A stretch of 64,000 nt of DNA. It comes from Moheibacter sediminis. Its GTDB lineage: Bacteria; Bacteroidota; Bacteroidia; Flavobacteriales; Weeksellaceae. This document shows positions 32,443-40,471 of this stretch, piece after piece. Positions within the stretch are counted from its first letter, which is position 1, and each line of letters opens with the position of its first letter. The stretch lies in the NCBI RefSeq assembly GCF_900176425.1, contig NZ_FWXS01000012.1, forward strand, positions 46,848 to 110,847, in the 5' to 3' direction. The position numbers and the translations under genes were made by a program. The notes beneath the pieces are model-generated. The model did no database searches. It saw nothing but the letters and a program-made list of their open reading frames with translations, and was not told the DNA's origin.

Positions 32443-33593
32443 TAAATGATTTTCTTTCTTTTTAAGGTGTTTAATTTTACTTTTTCTTTACTTAGTTCGT
32501 CATCCCAAAAAAACACCGCCGATTGATGATTTCTGTTTTGCGATGAGGGATAAATAATTCCCGATATTTTATTCTTTCTGTTTTTATTGAATGGATATCT
32601 TAAAAATTCAGTCACAACTTGAGTTGGCACATATTCGGTATGTTCTTTACCATCCTTAATAATTTGTTGAGTTATATCCGTTACAAATGAGTATAGAAAT
32701 AAAGTAAGGTAATATCGTTTCTTGTCCTTAATTCCGAAAATACTTGGAATTTTAGGGAGTTTACTAAAATCAACAACAACCTGATTTTCTAAGGTTTCAA
32801 ATTCCGCAATCGTTACATACCTTTTGTATTTATCCGTCCTGCTTATTGTTTCTAAAATTGCTGTATCATCATCGAAAGCAGAATAGAACATTGATATTCC
32901 TGAAGGGCTAAACCGATTTGGATAAATTGCTTTTTTGTTAGGGGGAGCAGTGATTTCGTTAAAATCTATAATTTTTGTTTTGAAGTCGTGTTGTCTACAA
33001 CGATAAAGTTTTGTTCCTGCCGGGATAATCCTGATTATATTTAATTTTGATATAAGTTTACCAACCTCTTGTAGTATTTGCAAGGCTTTAGGAAGGCTGC
33101 TGTCTGCTGATGAAAAAAGGTAGCGGGATTTATGTTTGATGATTTCTTTAAAGTAATTCCACTGAAATTCTAAATCATCTTTAATATTGTCGTAATACAG
33201 GTCAGGTTGAGCCCAAGCAATATCTTCAATTGAATTAACAATATCTTCAATAACCTCAAAAGGTTCAGCATTTAACTCTATGTGTTCTTGTATAAGTTCG
33301 TCAGGGGTATAGATTTCTCCAAGATAACCTCCCTCTCTTGAATTGTAACTCATAAAGTTGGCGGCATCTTCATAGAAATTTGAAATACCATCCATAATAA
33401 ATTCCATTAAATCTTCAAGAGAAACTACTTTTAGTTCCTTAGCGCAATAATCACAATAACCATCGTGATAGTTTTGCCTAATAAAGCGATTAATGCTTTT
33501 ATCATCAAAATGTTTGATACAAATATTCTTATCTGGAATATTGCTTAAATTTCTACTTTCTAATTCAAGCCATCTCTGTTTAACTCCTCCCAT
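32442..33593 (-). CDS. RES-domain protein with HEPN-type N-terminal domain
   Basis: The 383-residue protein has an N-terminal part with a CDYC pair (residues 47-50) and acidic helices. A C-terminal RES domain spans about 195-365 (GTKLYRCRQHD, NRFSPSGISMFYSAFDDDTAILET). RES domains are NAD+-degrading toxin folds; the Arg, Tyr and Glu residues of the family are visible. The N-terminal half resembles HEPN/RES N-terminal domains. First gene of a coupled three-gene unit with GIY-YIG and AbiH, and no antitoxin of the Xre type is adjacent. Confidence 0.8.
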   Translation of the reverse strand: MGGVKQRWLELESRNLSNIPDKNICIKHFDDKSINRFIRQNYHDGYCDYCAKELKVVSLEDLMEFIMDGISNFYEDAANFMSYNSREGGYLGEIYTPDELIQEHIELNAEPFEVIEDIVNSIEDIAWAQPDLYYDNIKDDLEFQWNYFKEIIKHKSRYLFSSADSSLPKALQILQEVGKLISKLNIIRIIPAGTKLYRCRQHDFKTKIIDFNEITAPPNKKAIYPNRFSPSGISMFYSAFDDDTAILETISRTDKYKRYVTIAEFETLENQVVVDFSKLPKIPSIFGIKDKKRYYLTLFLYSFVTDITQQIIKDGKEHTEYVPTQVVTEFLRYPFNKNRKNKISGIIYPSSQNRNHQSAVFFWDDELSKEKVKLNTLKRKKII

Positions 33594-33621
33594 ATATTAA
33601 TTTGCAGTTTTTGCTATAAAA

Positions 33622-33638
33622 CAAATTTAGCAAATTTA
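33622..33638 (-). promoter_or_regulatory. Candidate promoter of the RES-GIY-YIG-abiH operon
   Basis: Two TAAATTTG sequences (minus strand, 33638-33631 and 33629-33622), each a perfect TAnnTTTG core, lie 29-45 bp upstream of the RES gene start. Their tandem arrangement could mean alternative start sites. Confidence 0.4.
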
Positions 33639-33721
33639 AAAAAGTGCATTAACCCAGATTTATGAAAATTCAAAATCAATTAGTCAGTGTCTTTTCTTTG
33701 TTCGCTGATTAAGAAAGGAAG

Positions 33722-33742
33722 TTATTATTATTATTATTATTA
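33722..33742. repeat. (TTA)7 microsatellite
   Basis: Seven TTA units in the 339-bp gap between the defence operon and the next minus-strand genes. It could vary in length but is about 120 bp upstream of the RES gene, not inside it. The rest of 33639-33864 shows no convincing gene. Confidence 0.8.
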
Positions 33743-33864
33743 ACCAATCATTGGGATAATGAATATCCCAAACAATAACGCTGCAACCTGTTTGGTAAAA
33801 TGGAGAAGAAAAAGGAATTGTGTAGTGGTGCATTTTACTAAAGGGGATTGCTCCCATTTAAATC

Positions 33865-33902
33865 AAAAAGACTGCCCGACCATCGGGAGGATCTGTCTTT
33901 TT
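33865..33902 (-). terminator. Terminator downstream of the small ICE genes
   Basis: AAAAAGAC (33865-33872) pairs with GTCTTTTT (33895-33902), with an inner CCCGA/TCGGG pair. On the minus strand a T-run follows. It lies 31 bp after the stop at 33933 of the last gene. Confidence 0.75.
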
Positions 33903-33932
33903 GCCGCCCGACTTTTTGGGTCGTACGGTGTT

Positions 33933-34127
33933 TTAATTTTTCGGCTTGTTTAACTGTTCTCTTAAAGCTATTAATTTCTTGTGCATATCTGTCCAATATG
34001 CCTGCCTTTCCTTGTCGCTTTTCACAGGTGGATTATGCGTATATTCTTTATACCACCCAGTTTGTTGAATAGCTTTTTTAAGGTCAGTAACCTCAATCCA
34101 GTTCCCGTTTTTATCTCTAATTTTCAT
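33933..34127 (-). CDS. Small hypothetical ICE protein
   Basis: The 64-residue basic protein (MKIRDKNGNWIEVTDLKKAI) has no signal or membrane helix. The ATG at 34127 overlaps the preceding DUF1281-type gene by 11 bp; an upstream ATG at 34145 would add six residues. No family recognised. Last gene of the DUF932-led cluster. Confidence 0.6.
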   Translation of the reverse strand: MKIRDKNGNWIEVTDLKKAIQQTGWYKEYTHNPPVKSDKERQAYWTDMHKKLIALREQLNKPKN

Positions 34128-34614
34128 TGTGCTGAATTTTAGCATTAGCCATTTTACGCTCTAACAATGTGTCGAGAATTTCCCACTCGCTGTCATACTC
34201 CTTGCCCTCAAAATGGTAGGTATCTGTTTCCTCGTCTAATTCATAGCTGCAAAAGTCCTGGCTATCTAAGCAGGTGTCGTTTAGTATGCCGTTTTCAAAT
34301 ATTGCCTGACCATATACTAAGCATCCTAATTCCTCATAGTCCTGTGTGAAATTCACTTTGAAATGTTCGGCTATCTGCTTTACCGCTTCCGTGTTTGGCG
34401 ACCATTTTGTTTCATACTGAAACACGCCCGCACTTTCATTATCCTGACTGATATTGTAGAAATAATATCCGTGCGTGTCCTGTACGAAATCGGGTAATTG
34501 CCCGCAGTCGTCTTTATGTTCCTGTTCAGCCATTGATTTGAATAGCTGTGTTATCTGTTCGATTGCTTCGGGTGTTCCCTCAAAAATAACCCAGTTGTTG
34601 CACCAATTAGCCAT
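34117..34614 (-). CDS. DUF1281-like (Api92/ferredoxin-like) ICE protein
   Basis: The 165-residue protein starts MANWCNNWVIFEG, a hallmark of the Api92/YubB-like ferredoxin-fold family found on plasmids, phages and ICEs. Acidic throughout, with WSPNTEAVKQIAEHF in the middle. Function unknown. It starts 2 bp downstream of the preceding gene's stop. Confidence 0.75.
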   Translation of the reverse strand: MANWCNNWVIFEGTPEAIEQITQLFKSMAEQEHKDDCGQLPDFVQDTHGYYFYNISQDNESAGVFQYETKWSPNTEAVKQIAEHFKVNFTQDYEELGCLVYGQAIFENGILNDTCLDSQDFCSYELDEETDTYHFEGKEYDSEWEILDTLLERKMANAKIQHNEN

Positions 34615-34616
34615 AA

Positions 34617-35024
34617 TTATTTATCGTTTAAGGTTATCTGTAAAAATTTGTCGCTCCCGAAAAGCAGGTGTATCGCCTGTTTTAATTGCGGGTCGCATTG
34701 TGCATCATCTGTATATTCAATCAGGCAGTGAATAGCGAAAATTGAATTGTGTCCGTCAAAAAAATGGTCTGTAAACCAGTTCGGGCGTTTCCAAAGAGGT
34801 TCATTTTGGGCTGTTCCTTTTTGTGCATTCTGCACAAGCCTGTACCAAAATTCAGCGGTGAAAAATCCCTTTTGATACCAACCCTCACGGAATGCTGTTT
34901 CATTTTGCAGGAAGTAGTCGCATTGCGTTTTTATTGCGTTTTGCAGGTTCTCCAGTTCTGCGGGAAAAAGTTTGCACAACAAGCCCGCTTTATCGAGGTT
35001 GTCCATTTTATCTAATGCTTTCAT
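34617..35024 (-). CDS. Hypothetical ICE protein
   Basis: This 135-residue soluble protein is helical and aromatic-rich (REGWYQKGFFTAEFWYRLVQNAQ). No family I can name with confidence. It lies between the DUF932 gene (51-bp gap) and the DUF1281-like gene (2-bp gap), in the cluster usually found next to ICE integrases. Confidence 0.65.
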   Translation of the reverse strand: MKALDKMDNLDKAGLLCKLFPAELENLQNAIKTQCDYFLQNETAFREGWYQKGFFTAEFWYRLVQNAQKGTAQNEPLWKRPNWFTDHFFDGHNSIFAIHCLIEYTDDAQCDPQLKQAIHLLFGSDKFLQITLNDK

Positions 35025-35075
35025 ATCTTTTATTTTTAGTAGGCGACCACCTTTGCAGGCAGTCGCCTTTGATGA

Positions 35076-36149
35076 TTAATTGAAGTTGAAAATCTCTGCT
35101 CCTGAATAGGCAAAGTCTGTACACAGTTCAAAGGCTTTTTGTGTCTTTAGCTGTGCTGTACCGCCCATTACAATGGATTGTAGTTTGGCTTCGCCATCCC
35201 TGTAATTGCGTACATTCTGAAAGTAACCTGTAACGGCATTGTAAGCCCCGAATAATGTGCCTTTGGTAGTTGCCATTTGTTGGGTGTCGCTTATCATAGC
35301 GTATTCAAAGGCATCATCTACGGTGTTTTTGAACACGGTAGAAACTTCATCTTCCGCACCTTTTTTGAGCAGGTTAAACGTTTCTTTGTTCGGGCAAAGT
35401 GCCAACTGGATTAGCTTTCTTACTTCTCGGTCTGTTACCCTTACTTTAGCCCAGTCATTAAAAATGTTCTCTAACTGTGTGCTTAGGGTGTTGGCAAGCC
35501 CCATAACCTTGTGAGCGTTTTCAAGGCGTTGTTTTGCTCCTGACGTGTGTTTGATACGCACTACGTTGGTCATACTCCGCAATGAAGCGTTAAGGGTGTT
35601 TTGGCATACGATACGGATAGGGGTAAATGCTGCGGTAATACTTCCGCTACCGTCGTGGCTTGTGGTTAAGAAAATGTACTTTTCTGTTGCGTCGTCGCCG
35701 TTACCTACACGGATATAGTCGGGTAGCTTGGCAGTGATAAAAATGCGTTCCCCGTTGCCCAATGCCCCTGCGGTTTCGTACAATATTCCCTCGCCTCCAC
35801 CTACAATAGCATCAAAGAAATTAAATGCCTCACGGTTTTGTACGATATGGTAGTCTTTGCCTACTACGCCTAACGGTGTATTGGTGTCGGTGCGAAGTGT
35901 GGCGAAACTGTTAGGTACTAAGATGTCATTGGCTTCAATCAGTTCTCCGCTGTCGCCTATGCTCATTGTTCTGCCCTGTGTAAACAGTGGGGATTTGATA
36001 ACCTCGTAATCTAAGCCTGCGTGTACTATTGCTTCCTCGCTTGTTGGGTACTGCTCTACGATTTGCCCCAAACCGTGCCACGCTTTTTGTTGAACGCTGA
36101 AGAATGAATGACGTCCTGTTTGCTCGTTGAAATTGATGTTGTGTGCCAT
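35076..36149 (-). CDS. DUF932 (TIGR03299) phage/plasmid-like protein
   Basis: The 357-residue protein begins MAHNINFNEQTGRHSFFSVQQKAWHGLG and contains the family motif LTTSHDGSGSITAAFTPIRIVCQNTLNASL (about 165-195). DUF932 proteins are widespread on plasmids, phages and ICEs. Their activity is not established. First gene of the minus-strand cluster ending at 33933. Confidence 0.88.
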   Translation of the reverse strand: MAHNINFNEQTGRHSFFSVQQKAWHGLGQIVEQYPTSEEAIVHAGLDYEVIKSPLFTQGRTMSIGDSGELIEANDILVPNSFATLRTDTNTPLGVVGKDYHIVQNREAFNFFDAIVGGGEGILYETAGALGNGERIFITAKLPDYIRVGNGDDATEKYIFLTTSHDGSGSITAAFTPIRIVCQNTLNASLRSMTNVVRIKHTSGAKQRLENAHKVMGLANTLSTQLENIFNDWAKVRVTDREVRKLIQLALCPNKETFNLLKKGAEDEVSTVFKNTVDDAFEYAMISDTQQMATTKGTLFGAYNAVTGYFQNVRNYRDGEAKLQSIVMGGTAQLKTQKAFELCTDFAYSGAEIFNFN

Positions 36150-36642
36150 AATGCTAAAATTTTGATGTTTGAAAAAATGTTATTTACTCACTCGCTTTTC
36201 TCGTTTCCCGCTTCCCGTTGTGGTTTGCTCTGCTCCGCTTCGCATAAATTTTTCCAAAAGAAAAACCGGAAAAAAGAAAGCAGATAATCCAAGCGGGCAA
36301 CAGCGATGACCAAGAAAAAAAATGATTTAATGGGGGTTCCTTTAGGGGGAAACCGTTCATTCGTTTTTTTTATTGGTGTGTGTGTGCGGTGGCTGCCCGC
36401 TATAACTTAGCTGCCTTTTTACCGGTTGATTGTGGAAATTTTCTGTTCTAAATTTTTATGGCATTAATGACCAGGCTATGATAGCCTGCAATAGAAATTT
36501 GAAAAATGGAATAGCAGGGAGCGTTAGATAAAGGTTTCGTTTTTCAATTTTCTATTTCTGAAGTAGGTAATAAGCTCTTTTACAGCGTTGGATTGCATAG
36601 AGGAAAGTAAATGTGCTTTACCTACACAAAAAGCATAGGCAT
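36150..36642. other. Gene-free region between DUF932 gene and integrase
   Basis: No gene is seen. The part near 36190-36250 is strongly pyrimidine-rich on the plus strand. There is a GT run (about 36376-36386). A perfect 17-bp palindrome, CAGGCTAT-g-ATAGCCTG, lies at 36472-36488. The region should hold the DUF932 promoter. Confidence 0.4.
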
Positions 36643-36670
36643 AAAAAAAGCAGAACCGTTAAGTTCTGCT
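36643..36670 (-). terminator. Terminator of the integrase gene
   Basis: AGCAGAAC (36649-36656) pairs with GTTCTGCT (36663-36670); on the minus strand a run of seven T follows. It lies 24 bp after the integrase stop. Confidence 0.85.
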
Positions 36671-36693
36671 CATTGTGATTAGATAAAAGCCGA

Positions 36694-37944
36694 TTATATT
36701 GCCATCATAAACGCTTCTTCCATTGCTTTGAATTTAGGGGTAACTAAATCCATATCCTTACTGATTTTTTGGCTTGTAATTTTAGCATAAATCTGTGTGG
36801 TGGAAATGTTTTTATGCCCCATCATTTTGCTAAGGCTTTCAAGCGGTACGCCCTCGGTCAAAAACATTGTTCCGAAAGTATGCCTTGCCGTGTGAAAGGT
36901 TACTTTTTGTTCTGTAATAATCTCTGCTTTTTCAACCAGTTTACCTATGTGCGTATTGCAGGTTGCATTAGTCGGAACCGGAAAGATAAATTCATTCCTT
37001 GTCGTACCCTGATACTTCTCAATGATACGCTTAGGGATTTCCATTAACCGAACATTTGAAGCAATATCTGATTTCTTTCTCCTGCTGATAATCCATTGAT
37101 GACCGTCAAAGAATGATTGAATATTGTTCCTTGTCAGTTTTTTAATATCCGCATAAGCAAGTCCGGTAAAACAACTAAAAATAAACAGGTCTTTTACCAG
37201 TTCATACCGTGGGTGCGGTGGTACGCACATCATCAGCTTTTCTACATCTTCTTTAAGGATATAACCCCGGTCAGTTTCTTCCATATTGATTTCATAATCC
37301 TGAAACGGATTATCACGTATCAAGCCCTTTTTAATAGCCAGTTCCACAACGGCTAATAAAGGCATCGTGTACACCCAAACCGTATTATGCGAAGACTGTA
37401 AATCGTACCGGAGGTAAAAATCAAACTCCCGGATAAAATCGGCAGTCAATTCCCGGAAAGCCATATCATCACGATGATAGCGTTCTTTGATAAACGTGGT
37501 AAGATGATTGTAAACTGTGATATACTTGTTGTAGGTGCTTTGTGAGCGTTCTTCCTTTTCGACCAGTTTTTTAAAATCCTCATTTTGGTCGTTGAAGACT
37601 TTAAGTATTGCATCATCCATTACACCAACACCTAAAAAAGATAGCTTTACTTTTTGGGCGGTCGCAAAGCCCTCGTGCTTCAGCATATCTTCATAAATCT
37701 TGTCGATACGCCCACGTATGTTATCCAGTTTTTTATTAATGCTTAGTGCCTGCGCACTTTTTCCCTGAACTCTTCCGTGTTTCAAATCCCAATTATTGGG
37801 GTCAATTTCTAACTTTGTTCCGAAAGTCTTAGGGGTTCCGTCAATGGTAATACGTGCCATAATCGGGGCATTACCGTTCTTTTTCAGTTCGTTCTTTTTC
37901 AAATAGAAAAGCAGTTTGAACGTCGATTTTTTTGTCTGCTCCAT
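36694..37944 (-). CDS. int: Tyrosine integrase of the ICE (IntDOT-like)
   Basis: The 416-residue recombinase has an N-terminal arm-binding domain (residues 8-90), a SAM-like core-binding domain (about 105-205) and a C-terminal catalytic domain. Catalytic HTARHTF, MGHKNISTTQIY (His, Arg, His, Tyr nucleophile) and the SRRKKSD beta-hairpin Lys are visible. The first catalytic Arg is replaced: CFTGLAYADI has Ala where most integrases have Arg, as also reported for IntDOT, which has Ser. It mediates integration and excision at att. It is located at the right end of the element, 250 bp from the chromosomal junction. Confidence 0.93.
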   Translation of the reverse strand: MEQTKKSTFKLLFYLKKNELKKNGNAPIMARITIDGTPKTFGTKLEIDPNNWDLKHGRVQGKSAQALSINKKLDNIRGRIDKIYEDMLKHEGFATAQKVKLSFLGVGVMDDAILKVFNDQNEDFKKLVEKEERSQSTYNKYITVYNHLTTFIKERYHRDDMAFRELTADFIREFDFYLRYDLQSSHNTVWVYTMPLLAVVELAIKKGLIRDNPFQDYEINMEETDRGYILKEDVEKLMMCVPPHPRYELVKDLFIFSCFTGLAYADIKKLTRNNIQSFFDGHQWIISRRKKSDIASNVRLMEIPKRIIEKYQGTTRNEFIFPVPTNATCNTHIGKLVEKAEIITEQKVTFHTARHTFGTMFLTEGVPLESLSKMMGHKNISTTQIYAKITSQKISKDMDLVTPKFKAMEEAFMMAI

Positions 37945-38194
37945 AACTCAAATGTTTAATGTTTAAAATTAAATTACATTGAGTTACAAGGGAATGTAGA
38001 AAAGGGCGCAAAAGACTGAAATATAATCAGTTAAGCCATATCATTACCTTTGTCAATCGGTAACGAATTAGTAACCTAACCTTGTCAATTTAAGCCCCAA
38101 ACCTATCAGACACCGACTTCCGAACTAAGACTACTCTTTTTATAAAGCCTTGTATAGCAAAGGTTTTAACCGTTTTGCTTATTTTTGCTTTTTA
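37945..38194. other. Right end of the ICE, probable attR region
   Basis: No gene. It has two copies of TTGTCAAT (38050-38057 and 38082-38089, 32 bp apart) that could be integrase arm sites. Near the junction, the TTTTGC/TTTTTGC repeats (about 38172-38190) and a minus-strand AAACCTTTGC (38166-38157) resemble the GTAnnTTTGC core of CTnDOT att sites in 8 of 10 positions. The junction cannot be fixed exactly. Confidence 0.45.
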
Positions 38195-38842
38195 CTAATC
38201 TTTTTTCGAGAAAAAATTCATGGAAATCTCATTTAAATCAATGAAAGGAACATTCAATTCCGTAGCAACTTCCAAAGCAGCTTTTGGATATTCGCCATGC
38301 ACATTTTGAAGTTTATCGTTTTCCCAAGGATAATTTCTGGCAACCGGAGTTAAAATCACGGGATGGGCACCTTTTTGACGGGTTTGCGTCACAAAAAGAC
38401 GCAGAAATTCTTTGTAACCTTCAATCGGAACATACCTTTCCGTTTTATTTTCTGCTGCATCATTGTGCCCGAATTGCATCAAAACCCAGTCATCTGTTTG
38501 CAAACTATCATAAACGGAACGCCATCTTCCTTCTTGAAAAAAGGTACGTGTGCTTCGTCCGCCACGTGCTCGGTCATCAATTTTTATTTCATTTGATTGA
38601 TGAAATTTAGGAACGGAAGTGAGGCTGTCTTTTACGAAGTAAGGTTGGAATTCCTGTCCCCAACCCGCAATCGGATAGCGTACTTTCATGTAATCTTTTC
38701 CTTCATCGTAATTGCCGGTGTAATCTGCAACGGTAGAATCTCCAATCAAATAAATAATCGTTTTTGTTTTTTGCTGAGCAGAAATTTCAATTGATGAAAT
38801 ACAGATTAAAATGAATGATAGTAATTTGAAATTCAGATACAT
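38195..38842 (-). pseudogene. Rhamnogalacturonan acetylesterase, 3'-truncated at the ICE junction
   Basis: The 215-residue frame begins with a signal peptide. It has the SGNH blocks IYLIGDSTVADY (nucleophile Ser), GGRSTRTF and LMQFGHNDA of rhamnogalacturonan acetylesterases. Family members continue for about 40-50 more residues with a D-x-x-H block that completes the catalytic triad. Here the frame stops at FFSKKD, directly where the ICE end begins. The enzyme would remove acetyl groups from rhamnogalacturonan I. It is probably inactive. The lost 3' end should lie beyond the other ICE end. Confidence 0.8.
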
Positions 38843-38845
38843 AAA

Positions 38846-40468
38846 TTAATTTTTCGTTACTCTGAAATAATCAAAATCAGCGTATCCGCCACGGTTTGCT
38901 TCCTGTGTACTCACGCTGTATAAGCCTACTTTTGCACCAATCCATTTTCCTGGTTTTCCTTGGAATTTTTCGCCGGCATCTTTGAATTTTTTACCATCTT
39001 CACTGAAACTAAACTGGCATAAACCATTTGGTTCGCTCACTTTCACTTTGAAATAAACTTCGTTTCCTTTTAATTTAGATTCAAAAATCACTTTTTCTTC
39101 GCCGCCTCTGTCTGCTTTTTCAGCTCTTCTCAACTGAACGTAATAACCGTCCGGTTTATTGGTAATTACGATGGATTGATAATCCGTTCCCATCACCAAA
39201 AGTCCCGCAGTTTTTCCTTCTTTTATATCTTCCGGGGTTAATTTAACTTTGGTAGCCGCTGTAAAATTCGGAGCAGGAAATTTCTGTGTCATCAAATTCG
39301 GAACATCCCACAAACTTTTTGAACCTTCCGGAACTTTGATTGAAAACAATCTTAAATAATCATTTCCGGGTAATTTCGCATACCAAACAATGTTTGGATT
39401 TGCGCTCCACTGCCATTGAATTCCAATGTTTTCACCGTCAAATTCATCTGTTTCAGGGGGTGTTATTTTTGGATGATTTTTTCCAACGTTTGGTTTTTTA
39501 TGGGTAAGAACCGGTTCGCCGATTCCATTTTTATCATGGTCAATTCCCATTACAGGCCAGTCTTTTTCCCATTTCATCGGCTGCATGTGAACTACGCGGC
39601 CATAAGTGTCATCATCCTGAAAATGGTAAAACCAATCTTCACCGTTGGGCGTATCTACCCAAGCACCTTGGTGTGGTCCGTTGATTTTGGTAGAACCTTG
39701 TTCAAGCACAATTTTCTCCTCATAAGGACCATAAATATTTTTAGAACGAAGAATCAATTGCCATCCAGTAGCAACGCCACCCGCAGGCGCGAAGATGTAA
39801 TAATAACTGTTGCGTTTGTACATTTTCGGACCTTCAATGGTTGGATGCGCTTCGTGTCCGTCGAAAACATGTAAGCCTTTGTCGATGACTTTAGTCCCTT
39901 CGGGATTCATTTTTTTAATGGTTAAAATGCTTTTCACTCCGGCACGGCTTCCTGCCCAACCGTGAGCGATGTAAGCTTGTCCGTCTTCGTCCCAGAAAGG
40001 GCAGGAGTCAATCAGACCTTTTCCGGCCTCTACCAAAACGGGTACATCCCATTTTCCTTTCGGGTCTTTGGTTTTGACCATGAAAATCCCGACATCAGGA
40101 TCGCCCCAATAAATGTAAAATTCGCCTTTGTGAAAACGAATTGCCGGTGCCCAAACACCGTTTCCACGTTGAGGTACGTTGTAGGTTTCAAGCGGATAAA
40201 CATCAGTCAAAGCATAATTTATCAATTCCCAATTGACCATGTCTTTGGAATGTAAAATAGGTAATCCCGGTGTTTCATTGAAACTTGAAGCGGTCATGTA
40301 ATAATCTTCGCCGACACGAATTGCGTCCGGGTCAGAATAATCCGCATACAAAACCGGATTTTGGTAAGTTCCGTTTCCAAGGTCTGAAACCCAGGTCTGC
40401 GAAACCTGCGCATTGAGAAAATTAAGTCCAAAAAATAATATTGAGATTTTTATGATGTTTTTTTTCAT
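38846..40468 (-). CDS. GH43 family glycoside hydrolase with C-terminal beta-sandwich
   Basis: The 540-residue secreted enzyme has a signal peptide (ending LNAQ, residue 21). The five-bladed GH43 domain shows the general base Asp in YSDPDAIR (about D46), the Asp of LIDSCPFWDEDG (about D154) and the general acid Glu in HPTIEGPKMY. A concanavalin-like C-terminal domain (from about 335: DEFDGENIGIQWQW) is typical of beta-xylosidase or arabinofuranosidase types. In this locus it probably trims arabinose or xylose side chains from pectin. It ends 3 bp before the acetylesterase start. Confidence 0.88.
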   Translation of the reverse strand: MKKNIIKISILFFGLNFLNAQVSQTWVSDLGNGTYQNPVLYADYSDPDAIRVGEDYYMTASSFNETPGLPILHSKDMVNWELINYALTDVYPLETYNVPQRGNGVWAPAIRFHKGEFYIYWGDPDVGIFMVKTKDPKGKWDVPVLVEAGKGLIDSCPFWDEDGQAYIAHGWAGSRAGVKSILTIKKMNPEGTKVIDKGLHVFDGHEAHPTIEGPKMYKRNSYYYIFAPAGGVATGWQLILRSKNIYGPYEEKIVLEQGSTKINGPHQGAWVDTPNGEDWFYHFQDDDTYGRVVHMQPMKWEKDWPVMGIDHDKNGIGEPVLTHKKPNVGKNHPKITPPETDEFDGENIGIQWQWSANPNIVWYAKLPGNDYLRLFSIKVPEGSKSLWDVPNLMTQKFPAPNFTAATKVKLTPEDIKEGKTAGLLVMGTDYQSIVITNKPDGYYVQLRRAEKADRGGEEKVIFESKLKGNEVYFKVKVSEPNGLCQFSFSEDGKKFKDAGEKFQGKPGKWIGAKVGLYSVSTQEANRGGYADFDYFRVTKN

Positions 40469-40471
40469 GTC

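Larger units (their letters stand above)
1..38195. mobile_element. Integrated conjugative element, right-hand part (CTnDOT-like); left end outside window
   Basis: The block carries relaxase and coupling genes, a near-complete Bacteroidota tra operon, excisionase-like HTH genes and a tyrosine integrase near its right end. Metal-resistance and defence genes are interspersed as cargo. Immediately beyond the integrase, a chromosomal pectin-locus gene is truncated, which places the right junction near 38,165-38,200. No second integrase or left junction is visible, so I infer that the element continues beyond position 1; metal-cargo membership in the ICE is likewise inferred. The exact att sequence cannot be fixed without the other end. 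GC content varies sharply inside the element (defence genes AT-rich, tra genes richer), as expected of assembled modules. Confidence 0.8.

Noticed and set aside
33722..33742. Possible CRISPR or other array
   Set aside because: It is a simple TTA microsatellite without spacers; no CRISPR array was seen anywhere in the window.
33759..33953. 64-codon plus-strand frame
   Set aside because: It runs across the terminator hairpin of the opposite strand and has no recognisable features.
37945..38194. tRNA gene as ICE attachment site
   Set aside because: No tRNA-like cloverleaf or CCA-adjacent structure is seen; the flanking sequence is a protein gene.
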